62,700 nt of DNA, taken from an uncultured Alphaproteobacteria bacterium (GTDB taxonomy: Bacteria > Pseudomonadota > Alphaproteobacteria > Geminicoccales > Geminicoccaceae). The position numbers and the translations under genes were made by a program. Shown here piece after piece: positions 27,869 through 38,100 of the stretch (position 1 is its first letter; each line of letters begins with the position of its first letter). A model generated the notes under the pieces. It made no database searches and had not been told where the DNA came from. It saw only the letters and a program-made list of their open reading frames with translations. Where the stretch lies: positions 1 through 62,700 of the forward strand of contig CALBAK010000067.1 in NCBI GenBank assembly GCA_937926445.1, read 5' to 3'.

Positions 27869-29275
27869 GGGACGCGAAGGGAGCCGGGCGGGGCGACGCC
27901 TCCAAGGCGTGGGGCTCGCCCTGGCTTCGGCGCGCAGATGAAGCCCCAATCGGGCCGCCACCGTCGCCTCGGCCGCGGCGATCGGCCCGTTCGGGGCGAC
28001 CACCTCGCCGATCAAGAACATGACGGGCCCGTCTCCCCACCGAGGGACGGCGCGGCGGGGGAGGGCGTCCAGCGTCCCCGTGAGCCGGCGTGCCCGCCTT
28101 GTGCCGCCGTTCTCCACGAGCACAGCCGGGGTCGCCGGGTCGAGCCCGGCCGCGAGCAGGCCGCGCACGATCTCGCAGAGGGTCGCCCGTCCCGTGTAGA
28201 TCGCGATCGTCTGCCCGGGCCGGGAGAGGGCGTCGAAGTCGAGGTCGACGCACCCGTCGCGGGTGTGCCCGGTAGCGAGGGTGAGCGTGCGGGCCGCGGC
28301 GCGGTGGGTCAGCGGAATGCCCGCATCGGCTGCACAGGCGAGGGCCGCCGTCACGCCGGGCACGACTTTGCAGGGGATGCCCGCCTCGCGGCAGGCCGCC
28401 GGCTCCTCGCCGCCGCAGCCGAACACGAACGGATCGCCGCCTTCCAGTCGCACCACGCGCCTGCCCTCGCGCGCGAGGCGGACGACGAGCGCATCGATCT
28501 CGTCTTGCGACATGCAGGGGGCGCCCGGCGTCTCGCCGACGTGGATCCGCACCGCATCGCGGGGCGCCATCGGAAGCATCTCCTCAAAAACCAGCCGGTC
28601 GTGCAGGATCGCCTCCGCCTCGCCGAGGAGCCTCGGGGCGCGCAAGATCAGGAGGTCCGCGCCCGGACCCGCGCCGACCAGGAACACCGTTCCCGCTTGC
28701 GTGCGATCGGCGATGGCGCGCCCCCGCGCGACGGCCGCCTCGGCCTCCCGCGGCCGCCCGGCGGGCAGGAGTTCGGCCGGGGCGCCGCCGAGAACGGTCT
28801 CGAAGAATCGGCGGCGAGCACCCGGAGCGGGGAGGGAACGGCGCACCCGCGCGGCGAGGCGACCCGCGAGTTCGGCGAGCCGGCCGAGCCAGGGCGACAG
28901 GAGCGCCCCGATCTCGCCGCGGATCCTGCGGGTGAGCACGGGCGCCGTGCCGGCCGTGGAGATCGCCACCGTGACCGGGTCGCGATCGACGATCGCGGGA
29001 ACGACGAAGGTGCAGTGCTCCGGCCGGTCGACGACGTTCACCGGCACGCCGCGCGCCCGCGCCGCGGCGGACAAGGCGCGCAGGTCCTCTTCCGGCGCCC
29101 CGGCGCCGAGCGCGATCGCCACCCCGTCGAGGAGAGCGGTGTGGAAACGGACGGTCCGGCGGACGATGGCACCCGCTGCGGCGAGCAGGGCTGCCTTGCC
29201 GTCCGCCGCCTCGCCCTCGCCGACGAGGAGGACGGTACGGCCCCGCAGATCGAGAAAGGCCGGGACGTAGCGCAT
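27017..29275 (-). CDS. cysG: Siroheme synthase CysG-type (SirC-SUMT), stop codon lost, frame runs antisense into mgtE
   Basis: It makes siroheme for nitrite and sulfite reductases. Residues 1-~150 are the precorrin-2 dehydrogenase domain (VAISTAGTAPVLTRRIRGEI) and ~205-445 the uroporphyrinogen-III methyltransferase domain. The natural end is near 27,930, yet no stop follows and the frame continues another ~300 residues opposite mgtE to 27017. Conserved SUMT motifs are altered: RLEGGDPFVFGCGGEE instead of the usual RLKGGDPFxFGRGGEE, and a two-residue gap in the GAGPG loop. The start overlaps the nasA stop (TGATG). It is the only nas-cluster gene with an uninterrupted frame but appears to be under weak selection. 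Confidence 0.75.
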   Translation of the reverse strand: MRYVPAFLDLRGRTVLLVGEGEAADGKAALLAAAGAIVRRTVRFHTALLDGVAIALGAGAPEEDLRALSAAARARGVPVNVVDRPEHCTFVVPAIVDRDPVTVAISTAGTAPVLTRRIRGEIGALLSPWLGRLAELAGRLAARVRRSLPAPGARRRFFETVLGGAPAELLPAGRPREAEAAVARGRAIADRTQAGTVFLVGAGPGADLLILRAPRLLGEAEAILHDRLVFEEMLPMAPRDAVRIHVGETPGAPCMSQDEIDALVVRLAREGRRVVRLEGGDPFVFGCGGEEPAACREAGIPCKVVPGVTAALACAADAGIPLTHRAAARTLTLATGHTRDGCVDLDFDALSRPGQTIAIYTGRATLCEIVRGLLAAGLDPATPAVLVENGGTRRARRLTGTLDALPRRAVPRWGDGPVMFLIGEVVAPNGPIAAAEATVAARLGLHLRAEARASPTPWRRRPARLPSRPSKQPERGEREKHQEADRVDRGRDEHRGRDRRIEAESVQQQGHGHPDQRRNRYRAQYRGREDQRQVQHPEPDQRQGEGHHHDRGSVQESDQELLAKHFPGIGSGELLDREPAHHDRERLHPGVAAEGGTDRHQHGERHELLDRGAEGVDHGRPERGRDHADQEPRHPPPGGLERAREDVGLGNTAELQKIVLGLLVDHVDHVVDRDHAEQPPLGAHHRGRDEPVLLEEKGHLFLVHLGRDEMELLHRQGSQRHLAPAADQARERHRAHRPEAHIDDEELVEVVR

Positions 29276-31904
29276 CAAGCAGCCACCGGCACCAGCAGGG
29301 CGGCGACCTCGGGCCGACAGGAGCCGCAGCCGGTGCCGGCTCCGGTCAGCCGGCCCACGCCCTCCACGTCCTGGCCGCCGCAGGCCCGGATCGTGTCGGC
29401 CCGCACGCCGTGGCAGACGCAGATCACGGGCGAGGGGGCGGACGGTCGGGGCGCCGACCGGCCAAAAGCGCGGCGCGATCCTCGGCCGCGATCGCACCCG
29501 AAGTGAGCAGGGTCGCGAGCCAGCCGCGCGGCGGCAAGAGGTCGACCCGGGGTGCTACGGCGAGCGCGGCAAGGAGCCCCTCGCCTCCGAAGGTGGCGGC
29601 ACGGTACCCGCCGGCCGCGAGATCCTCGTAGACGGCCCACGCATCGGCGGCGAACAGCGCGCGCAGCCTTGGGAACGCCTCGTGCGGGGTCTCGAGGCCG
29701 GCAAGCTCGTTTGCCAGACGCTGCCCTCGAGGGGCACGAGCCTACACCAGGCCGCGAGGTCCGCCGACAGGCGCCGTTTCGCCAAGAGGAAGCCGTGCCA
29801 GCCGGCAGGGAAGGGGCGGATGCGGAGCGGCGCCTGCTTGAGCTCCGGCTGGCCGCTCAGCGGATCCACCGCGGCGGGGACCACGCTGTTGACCTGCGCC
29901 GCCGGAGCGAACGCCGCGCTCCAGTGCATCGGCGCGAAGGCGACACCGCGCGACTGACCGGAGTCGCAGGCGAGGCGGAACACCGCCTCGCCTTCCGGTG
30001 TCTCGGCCCGGACGAGGTCGCCGGCTCGAAGCCTGGCGGCGTCCTCGGGATTGAGGGTCAGGAGCGGCTCGGGCCGATGCGCCATCAATCTTGGTACGGC
30101 GCCGTTACGTGTCATCGTGTGCTACTGGTCGCGGACCCTGCCGGTGAGGAGCCGCAGTGAAAAGCCTCGATCGGGCTCGGCCGCCGGCTGACGGAACGGC
30201 GTCGGGACGAGGCGGAGCCGCCAGCGCTGCTCGTCGCGTCTCGGCAACGGGCGCTCGAGCGACATCCCGCGGGTCGACACGGGCCATCGCGTCGGCGCGA
30301 GGGCCTCGTACTCGGCGTCGTCGAGGTCCGCGAGCCCGCTCAGGTCGAACAACCGGTCGCCGGGTCGCGCGAGCCCCGTCACCCTCGCGTGCTCCCGGAA
30401 GATCGCGACCGGCCCGTGCCAGTCGAAAGCCCAGCCGAACCCGAGCCGGCGGGCGACCTGGGCGACGATCCACCAGTCGGGGCGCGCCTCGCCCGGTCCA
30501 GGCAGAAAGGCCCGCTGGCGGCTGATGACCCGCTCGCTGTTGGTGGTGGTGCCGTCCTTCTCGCCACGGGCGAGCGCTGGTAGGCAGACGTGCGCGAAGC
30601 CGGCGGCGTCGGATCGACGGCTCGCTTCCCTCACCACCATAAACGGTGCCCGGGCGAGGGCGGTGCGGACTCACTCCCCGACGGGTAGGGAGACGGCCGG
30701 GTTCGTCGCCATCACCAAGAGCGCATCGAGCCGACCTCGGGCGAGGGCTTCGAACATCTCGACCGCCTTCAGGCCGGGGCGGGTCGCGAGCCTCGGCAGC
30801 CCCCGGAACGCCCGCAGTGCCTCGACTTCCCGCGGCACGTCGAAGCGCAGATGACCGGCAAGCGCCGTGGCCAGCGCGCCCACTTCGCGCCCCACCCATC
30901 GCGTTCGGTTGGCCCGTGACGCTGAACGGTCCCGCGCCGGGCCGGCCGATGCGTCCACTGAAGAGGTGTTAGTTGACTATCGCCGTCGCCTTGTCGGTGT
31001 CGGCGACCGACTGATCGAAGCCCTGGCCCCAGAGGGTGACGACTCGTTCCGTACCGCACCAGAGGTCGAAGAAGGCGCGAAAACGGTCGGAGTCGAGGCC
31101 GGTGCGGCGTGCGGCCGCGGGAGCCAGCGCCCGGGCGAGCGCGAGGGCCCTTTCCGCCCCCTCCGTGCAGGTCGCGAGGAACGTCTCCTCGCCGAGGCCG
31201 CGGCGCTCGAGCTTGGCAAGCAAGGCGGCGAACAGGGCGACGTCGCTGCCGGGTGCGAGCGGCAGATGCAGGTCGGCCTCCTCGCAGGTCGCGGTGCGGC
31301 GCGGATCGACGACCACGATGCGCAGCTCCGGCCGTGCCGCCTTGGCCGCCGCGACGCGCCGGAACAGGACGGGATTGCACCAGGCGAGGTTGCTGCCGAC
31401 GAGAACCAGGAGGTCGCAGCACTCGAGATCCTCGTAGGTGCAGGGTACCACGTCCTCGCCGAAGGCACGGATGTGGGCGGCGACCGCGCTCGCCATGCAG
31501 AGCCGCGAGTTGCTGTCGATGTTGCCGGTGCCGAGGACCCCTTTGGCGATTTTGTTCGCGGCGTAGTAACCTTCGGTCGGCTGCTGCCCGGAGACGTAGA
31601 GCGCGACGCTCTCCTGGCCGAAGCACTCGAAGGCTCGGCGGAAGCCCGCGGCGACTGCGTCGAGCGCGAAGTCCCAAGAGGCGCGCTTGCCGTTCACCTC
31701 GGGATGAAGCAGCCGATCGACGAGGTCGAGCGTCTCGCCGAGTGCCGCGCCCTTGCTGCTCAGCCGACCGTGGTTGGCGGTATGCGCCGGGTCGCCCGCT
31801 ATGGCTGCGCCGCCCCGGCCGTCCGGTTCGGCGATCACGCCGCAGCCTAGGCCGCAACAGGGGCAGGTGGTGCGCACCGCCGGGGTTCCGGTCGTGCACT
31901 CCAT
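29275..31904 (-). pseudogene. nasA: Assimilatory nitrate reductase catalytic subunit, multiply broken
   Basis: Intact NasA is a ~900-residue Mo-bisMGD, [4Fe-4S] enzyme reducing nitrate to nitrite. N-terminal TCPCCGLGCGV, central GRIGRPGAGPFSVTGQPNAM, DGTTTNSERVISRQRAF and a C-terminal BFD [2Fe-2S] domain (ICVCHGV, CGSC) are all recognisable. Lesions I can place: nonsense TAA at 30969-30971, an extra G in a GGGG run near 30893, nonsense TGA at 30671-30673 (expected CGA), nonsense TAG at 30122-30124 (expected TGG in RDQWHTMTR), and frame changes near 29745 and 29435. The fourth cluster cysteine is Ser (GRLSSKG, normally LCSKG). The stop still overlaps cysG. Confidence 0.9.
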
Positions 31905-31906
31905 GA

Positions 31907-33436
31907 TCAGTAAACGTCCCGCAGGTAGCGACCCTGGCGGGCGAGCGTTGCGAGCCAGTCGCGTGCCCGATCCTCGCTCGTGCCGCCTTCGGCCCGGGCG
32001 GTCTCGCGCAAGGCAGCATCCACGTCTTCGGCCATGCGGCTCGCATCGCCGCAGACGTAGAGATGCGCGCCTTACTCGAGCCATCGCCACAGCTCGGCCG
32101 ACTCCTCGCGCATCCGGTGCTGGACGTAGGTCTTGCTCGAGCCGTCTCGCGACCAGGCGAGCGAGAGGCGGGAGAGGACACCGGCCGCTCGCCACGCCTC
32201 GATCTCCTCGCCGAAGAGGAAGTCGGTCGCGCGATTCGGGTTGCCGAAGAAGAGCCAGGTCCGTCCAGCGAGGCCGAGCGCCGCACGGTGCTGGAGGAAG
32301 GCGCGGAAGGGGGCGATGCCGGTACCCGGGCCGATCATGACCACAGGAGTCGCGGGATCGGCCGGCAGCCGGAAGTAGCTCGGCTCGACCTCCGCCCGCA
32401 GCGGGTTCGCAGCGAGCGCGCGGAAGGCGAGATGGCCGGAGGCGACGCCGTAGCGGATCTGCCCGCGTCGGTCGTCCCGCACGACGCCGACACAGAGCTC
32501 GACCTGTTCGCCCACGGCGAGCTGCGAGGAGGCGATCGAGTAGAGCCGAGGCTTGAGCCTCGGCAGGCTGTCGATCGGGGCCTGCATCGGTGGGCGGGCA
32601 GACGGGAAGGTCTCGAGAGCAGGTCGATGAGGTCGGCGGCTGCCGGCTCCGCGCCCTCTTCGCCATCGGCCAGGGCTCGAAGCGCCGCCGCTTCCTCCGA
32701 GCGCGCCGCCGTATCCGTGAGAAGCTCGAGCGTACGATCCAGCGGGCGCGCGATGTCGAGCATGCTTTCGAGAGCCTCGCGCAGCGACGTCTCCGCCCCG
32801 TCGACCCGGACGGGCGTCAGCGCGTCGGCAACCAGGGCGGCAAGGACGGCTCCGACCCGTGCGGGATCGTTCGGGCAGTGGAGCGAGAGGCTGTCGCCCG
32901 GCTCGTAGCGCAGGCCACTCCCGGAGAGGTCGAGCACGACGTGGCAGACGTCCTTGATGGAGCCTTCGCCGGTGAACCTGCGCACGGCGACGACCCGCAG
33001 CACAGCGTTCGGCTGTCGGGTCGCCGCCACCGAGGCGGAAACGGGCGTCGCGAGCGGCGTGCCGGCAGCGGCGAGCAGCGCCTTGACGGCCTTCTGAGCC
33101 GCCTTGCCACCGGGGACGCAGAGCGCGGTCGAACGCTCCGTCCCGTTCGCGAGCGCCTCGGCATAGGTGCGGCAGATGTAGCCGCATTGCCCACAGTCGA
33201 GCTGCGCCATCGCTGCCATCAGCCGGCGTGCGAGCGGGCGTCCTTCGGCGAGGCGCAGCCGTTCGGCGAGCTCGAGGGACGGGTCGTGCCAGGGGAAATC
33301 CTCGGCCTCGACCGGCTGGGGCCTCGGTCGGAACGGCGGCGGTGGCCGGCGCGCCGGCGTAGAGCCCGGCGAAGAAGCCGTTCAGCCAGGCGCGCTGGGC
33401 GAGCGTGAAGGGCGCGTTCTCCGGGACGAAGGGCAC
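31907..33436 (-). pseudogene. FNR-type flavoprotein reductase of the nitrate cluster (CysJ-like), broken
   Basis: Such CysJ-like reductases are found beside nasA and nirA in some proteobacteria and are thought to supply electrons. The N-terminus (FTLAQRAWLNGFFAGLYAG), the Fe-S-like CGQCGYICRTYAEA, the FAD-binding LKPRLYSIASS and the NAD(P)-binding IGPGTGIAPFRAF are recognisable but lie in different frames, with frameshifts near 33310 and 32610. An in-frame TAA at 32072-32074 interrupts WRWLE*GAHLYVCGD, after which the same frame runs to the normal end LRDVY just before nasA. Confidence 0.85.
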
Positions 33437-33481
33437 GGAACCGGCCCTGGGGCCAAAAAAGAAGGGGGGAGACGAACGCGT

Positions 33482-35219
33482 TCATGCCGGCTCCTCCGTC
33501 CGCGCGCCGGCGAAAGTCGCAAGGGCGTCCGTGCCGTGCCGCGCGCAGAAATCGCGGAAGGTTTCGTTCGGCGAGCGAGTTGCGAGCCACGCCCGGAGCA
33601 GGGCGAGGACGTGGGAACCGACTTGTTCGGCTGGAATTCCGCGCAGGATCGGCCGGCCGGGCCCCTGCTCCGGACCGGCGCCGCCGCCGACGTGCAGGTC
33701 GTAGCCCTCGACCGTCTCGTCCCCGCGCTCGACCCTGGGCGCGAAGAGACCGATGTCGCCGACATAGTGTTCGGCGCAGCAATGGTGGCAGCCGGTGAGA
33801 TGGATGTTGATCGGCTGGTCGAGGGCGAGCCGGGATTCGAGGAAGTCGGCGAGCTGGGCGGCGTGCCGTTTGGTGTTCGCGGCGGTGAATTTGCAGCCCG
33901 AGTTGCCGGTGCAGACGACGAGGCCGCCGCGGATCGCGCTCGCTCCGTGCGACAGGCCGAGGCCGGCCAGCTCCTCGCGGAACCGCGGCAGGGCGGCTTC
34001 CGCGACGTCGCTGATCAGCAGGTTCTGGCAGACGGTGAGGCGGATGGTTCCGGAACCGAAGCGAGGCGAGAGCTCGGCCAGACCGAGCAGGCGCTCCACG
34101 GTGAGCCGCCCGACCGGAGTCGCGACGCCGGCATAGAACGGGCCCTGCTGCTTCTGGGGGTGGACACCCACGTGGCCGTGCTTGAGCGGTGGCGGCGCAG
34201 GCCGGATCGCCGCATCCGCCGCGCGCTCGAGCGGTGCGCCGAGGCGCCGCTCGACGAGGCCGACGAACGCTTCGACGCCCAACCGGTCGAGAACGTATTT
34301 GAGCCGCGCCTTGCGCCGGTCGGTGCGGTCGCCTTCGGTGACGAAGACGCGGAGGATGGCATCGCACAGGGATACCACCGCCTCGGGCCGCACGAGCCGG
34401 CCCGTGCCGCGGGCGAAGTCGCGATGTCCCGTGATGCCGCCGAGGCCGAGCAGGAAGCGGGACCCCGATCCGTGTCCACGGCCGAAAGCGCGATGTCGCT
34501 GGTGTCCTGGAGCACCTCGACCCGACCGCCGCCCCACAACCGATGTTGAACTTGCGTGGGAGGGCGAACAGGTCGCGTGTCCTCACGACGTGATGGTGGA
34601 GCGCCCGCACGATCGGCCGCGTGTCGATCAGCTCCACCGGATCGATCCCGGCCGTCGGGCTCGCGGTGATGTTGCGCACGTTGTCGGCCCCGGTACCGAG
34701 CGGCACGAGCCCGAGCTCGGAAAGCTCCATCACCACCTCGGGCCCCTTCGCGGCGGGCATTTCCCGGATCTGAAGATTGGCGCGGGTGGTGATATCGGCG
34801 TAGCCGGCGCCACACGCCCGTGCGATCCGCGCCACGCCCTCAAGCTGATGGGCCGAGAGGATCCCGCCCGGGATGCGCAGCCGGCACATGAACGCCTCCA
34901 GGGCCGGGCCGACGAAGAGCAGCCCGTGCCAACGGCCGAGGAAGTCGTCGATGGGCTTGGGAAACACCGCCCGCGCCGCCCGTTCGGTGATCTCGTCCCA
35001 GCGATCCAGCCGATGCTTCGCGCGCTTCGCCTCGTCCCGCGGCTTGAGCTCGCCGCCACGGGCCAGCGTCGCGTCCTGGGCCGCGCGCAGCGCGCCGGGC
35101 GGCTGGCCGGGCTCGCGCTCGGCGGCCGGGCGCAACAGCCCGTGCCGGACCTCCACCCCGGCCATGAAGCCCTTGAGATGCTTGCGTTGCTCCGCTGCGA
35201 ACGGCTCGTCGTTCATCAT
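33482..35219 (-). pseudogene. nirA: Siroheme nitrite/sulfite reductase (NirA-like), frameshifted
   Basis: The family reduces nitrite to ammonia (or sulfite to sulfide) using siroheme and [4Fe-4S]. The first part (MNDEPFAAEQRKHLKGF, ANLQIREMP, LPRKFNI) is in one frame, GGGRVEVLQDTSDIALSAVD is in a second, and GSRFLLGLGGITGHRDFARG to the end is in a third, so frameshifts lie near 34543 and 34475. The siroheme/cluster ligands CTGNSGCKF and TGCHHCCAEHY are still visible; the second usually reads CHHSCAQHY. ATGATG start overlaps the stop of the FAD oxidoreductase gene. Confidence 0.87.
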
Positions 35220-36402
35220 GCGGCCTCTTGGAAGGCGGATCCGAAGAGGACGGTGTGACGGCGGTGCGCGACGTCGCACTCCGCCGCGACGAGATCGAGG
35301 AAGAAGGGCGCATCAGCGGTGTCGCCCACAAGGACTGCACCGACGGCGCGCCCGTGGCGCAGCCAGAGCCGACGGTAGGTGCCGGAGCCGTCGTCGCGCA
35401 GGAGGATCGTCTCGGCCTGCGGGGGAGCGATCGCGCCGGCCGACCAGACGCCGATCCCCGCGACCTTGAGAGCCGCCGCGGTGGGCTTCGGAGCGTAGCG
35501 AGCCGGCCCGCCGAGGATCGCTTCCGCCGCCACCTCGGCCATCGCCAGAGCGGGGGCCACGAGCCCGCAGACTACCCCGTCGTGCTCGGCGCACTCGCCG
35601 ATCGCGAAGATGCCGGCTGCGCTCGTTCGCATGGCCACGTCCACCCGGATTGCGCGGTCGACCGGAAGTCCGGCCGAACAGGCGAGCGTCGTTTCGGGCG
35701 CACGCCGACGGCCATCACCACGAGCTCGGCGGGCAGCCGCATGCCGTCCGCCAGGCGGACGAGGCGAACCGCGCTTTCGCCCTCGATCGCAAAGGTCGTC
35801 GCGGGCATCACGAAGTCGATGCCGAAGCGGGTCCGCAGCGTCCGCGCGAGGAGATCGCCGGGCCCGGCGTCGAGCTGACGCTCCATCGGCCAGGGGGCTG
35901 CGTGCACGACCGTGACGCGGGCGCCGTGGCCAACGAGGGCCCCTGCCGCCTCGAGCCCCAAAAGCCCGCCGCCGATCACGACCGCCCGAAGGCCGGGCAC
36001 GACGCGTCGGCGCAAGGCGAGCACGTCGGCGAGGCGGCCATGGACGAACACGCCCTCGAGATCGGCGCCCGGCACGGGAAGTCGGATCGCCTCGGAGCCG
36101 GTGGCGAGCACCAGCCGGTCCCACGCGACCGCTTCGCCGCCCGCCGTGCGTGCCCGGCCCGCGAGCGGGTCGATGTCGACGATCCGCGTCCCGGACCGGA
36201 AATCGACCCCGAGCGCGTGGAGGCGCTCGGCCGGACAGGTGACCAGGTCTCGCGGCTGCGCTCGGCCGGCCAGGATCTGCCCGAGCGCGACCCGATCGTA
36301 GGGCTCCGTGGGCTCGTCGCCGCACCGCACGACATCGACGCCGGCGAGCCGGCGGGCGCAGCGACGCCCCGCCGGTCCCGCACCGACGACCAGCACGCGC
36401 AC
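35216..36402 (-). pseudogene. NAD(P)H/FAD oxidoreductase of the nitrate cluster (NirB N-domain/NasC-like), frameshifted
   Basis: This pyridine-nucleotide disulfide oxidoreductase has an FAD site near the start (VRVLVVGAGPAGRRCARRLA), YDRVALGQILAG, and a NAD(P) site AVVIGGGLLGLEAAGAL. The frame breaks near 35701, where VMAVGVRP should continue to ETTLACSAGLPVD but a base is missing. The remainder (SAAGIFAIGECAEHDG, then the C-terminal domain to 35216) is in another frame. It normally passes electrons to nitrate or nitrite reductase. It is joined in-frame to the preceding ATPase because that gene's stop is lost. Confidence 0.83.
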
Positions 36403-37188
36403 GGCTCGGGCCGCCGCGGGCGGGGCGTGACGCTCGTGCAGGACGCGGAGGACCGCTTCCCGCGCCGCCAGGAAGCGCGGGTGCGAGACGAGCCGGAGCC
36501 GGTCGCACGGCCGCGGCAGGTCCACCTCGAGCAGTTCGCCGATGGTCGCGTTCGGGCCGTTCGTCATCATGACGATGTGGTCGGACAGGAGCACCGCCTC
36601 GTCGACGTCGTGGGTGATCGTGACGACGGTGGTCCCGAGGCGGGCGTGGATGTCCATCAGCTGGTCCTGCGGGTGCGCACGAGTCAGCGCGTCGAGCGCG
36701 CCGAACGGCTCGTCGAGCAGGAGGACCCGCGGGCGCATGGGAAGGGCGCGGGCGATCCCGACGCGTTGCTCCATCCCGCCCGAGATTTCCGCGGGACGTT
36801 TGTCGGCGTGCGCTTCCATGCGGACGAGGGCGAGGTTGCGCCGCGTCCAGCCGTCGCGCTCGGCGCCCGACAGGGTCTGCCCGACCGTGCGGTCGACCGC
36901 CAGGCGGACATTCTCGTAGACGGTCGGCCAAGGCAGGAGGCCGTGGTTCTGGAACACCACGGTACGGTCGGGCCCGGGTTCGTCGACCTCGCGCCCGGCG
37001 AGGAAGACGCCGCCTTCGGTGGCACGCAGGAGCCCCGCCACGATGTTCAGGAGGGGCGACTTGCCGCAGCCCGAATGCCCGATGACGGCCACGAACTCGC
37101 CCTCGTGGACCTCGGGGTCGATCCCCCTGAGCACGTGGGGCGAACCGGGCGAGAAACGAAGCGAGACCCGGCTGATCTCGAGGAAGGA
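36403..37188 (-). pseudogene. nrtD: Nitrate ABC transporter ATPase, degenerate and fused to the next gene
   Basis: Nitrate/nitrite importer ATPase with family features ISGGMEQRVGIARAL, LLLDEPFGALDALTRAH and VTITHDVDEAVLLSD. The Walker A reads GHSGCGKSPLL, with Pro in place of the essential Thr/Ser, so ATP binding should fail. No proper start codon precedes FLEISRVSLRF. At the 3' end no stop separates it from the FAD oxidoreductase (VLHERHAPPAAARAVRVLVV). Point substitutions at normally fixed positions and the loss of both boundaries argue for a decayed gene rather than a useful fusion. Confidence 0.82.
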
Positions 37189-38100
37189 GCGTTCCCCGGC
37201 GCGTTTCCCGCTCGCGGCTCGCCCGTGCCGCGCGTCACGGCGCGCCCGACGATGGCCGTCGGTCGATCGAGGAGGAAGCCCACGAGTCCGATGGAGACGA
37301 GGGCCACGACGATGTCGGAGCGGTTGGACGAGTTCCACGCGTCCCAGAAGAAGAAGCCTATACCGACCCCGCCGATCAGCATCTCGGCGGCGACGAGGGC
37401 GAGCTAGGACAATCCGACGGCGATCCGCGGGCCGGTGAGATGTGCGGGGCCGCCGCCGGCACGACGATGCGCAGGAACCAGGCCGGACCGGACAGTCGCA
37501 GGACCCGTGCGACGTCGTGATAGTCGCGGGGGACGTCGCGGACGCCGACGGCGGTATCGATCACGATCGGCCAGGCGGCCGAGACGAAGACGACGAAGAC
37601 GGCAAACGGTTGCGCCTCGCGGAACGCGACGAGGGACAACGGCAGTCGGGCGAGGGTCGGAACGGTCCGCAGGACCTGGAACAGGGGGTCGAGGGCGCGC
37701 AGCGCGAGCCGCGAGGAGCCATCGGCATGCCGACCGCGACGCCGTTCGCGGCCGCCATCGTGAAGCCCAGGGCGATCCGCTCGAGGGTTCGCGAGCCGGT
37801 GCAGGCCGAGGCCCTTGTCGAGCCCGCCGCGGGCGTAGAAGGGGTGGAAGATCGGCTCGCGCGAGTTCTCCCAGACCACCGACGGGGCGGCAGCGTGGCC
37901 GCCGCTCCGGAGGCCGCCCGTTCTCGGATCTCCGTGAGCAGAGCGAAAAGCACCAGTGGGGGCGGCACGACCTCGAGGGTACGCTTCGCCCGCTCGCGCA
38001 GCGCCGGCACCAGTCGCGAAAGGCCGGCGGCGAGGCCGGTGGTGCAACCGGCGTCGACCGGTTCGGCCGGGATCGAGGTCGAGGCGTTCACGCTCGTCAC
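37189..38100 (-). pseudogene. nrtB: Nitrate ABC transporter permease, frameshifted several times
   Basis: Permease fragments appear in order but in changing frames: N-terminus with LEVVPPPLVLFALLTEIRE, then FTMAAANGVAVGM, then LDPLFQVLRTVPTLARLPLS and the EAA-like segment, then MLIGGVGIGFFFWDAWNSSN and IVVALVSIGLVGFLLDR. At least four frame changes are needed. The GTG at 38100 overlaps the nrtA stop (GTGA), showing the former operon structure. Confidence 0.82.

Noticed and set aside
35572-37338. Novel ABC ATPase-FAD oxidoreductase fusion protein
   Set aside because: Walker A Thr is Pro, no proper start exists, the oxidoreductase half is frameshifted, and the whole neighbourhood is decayed; best read as two pseudogenes.
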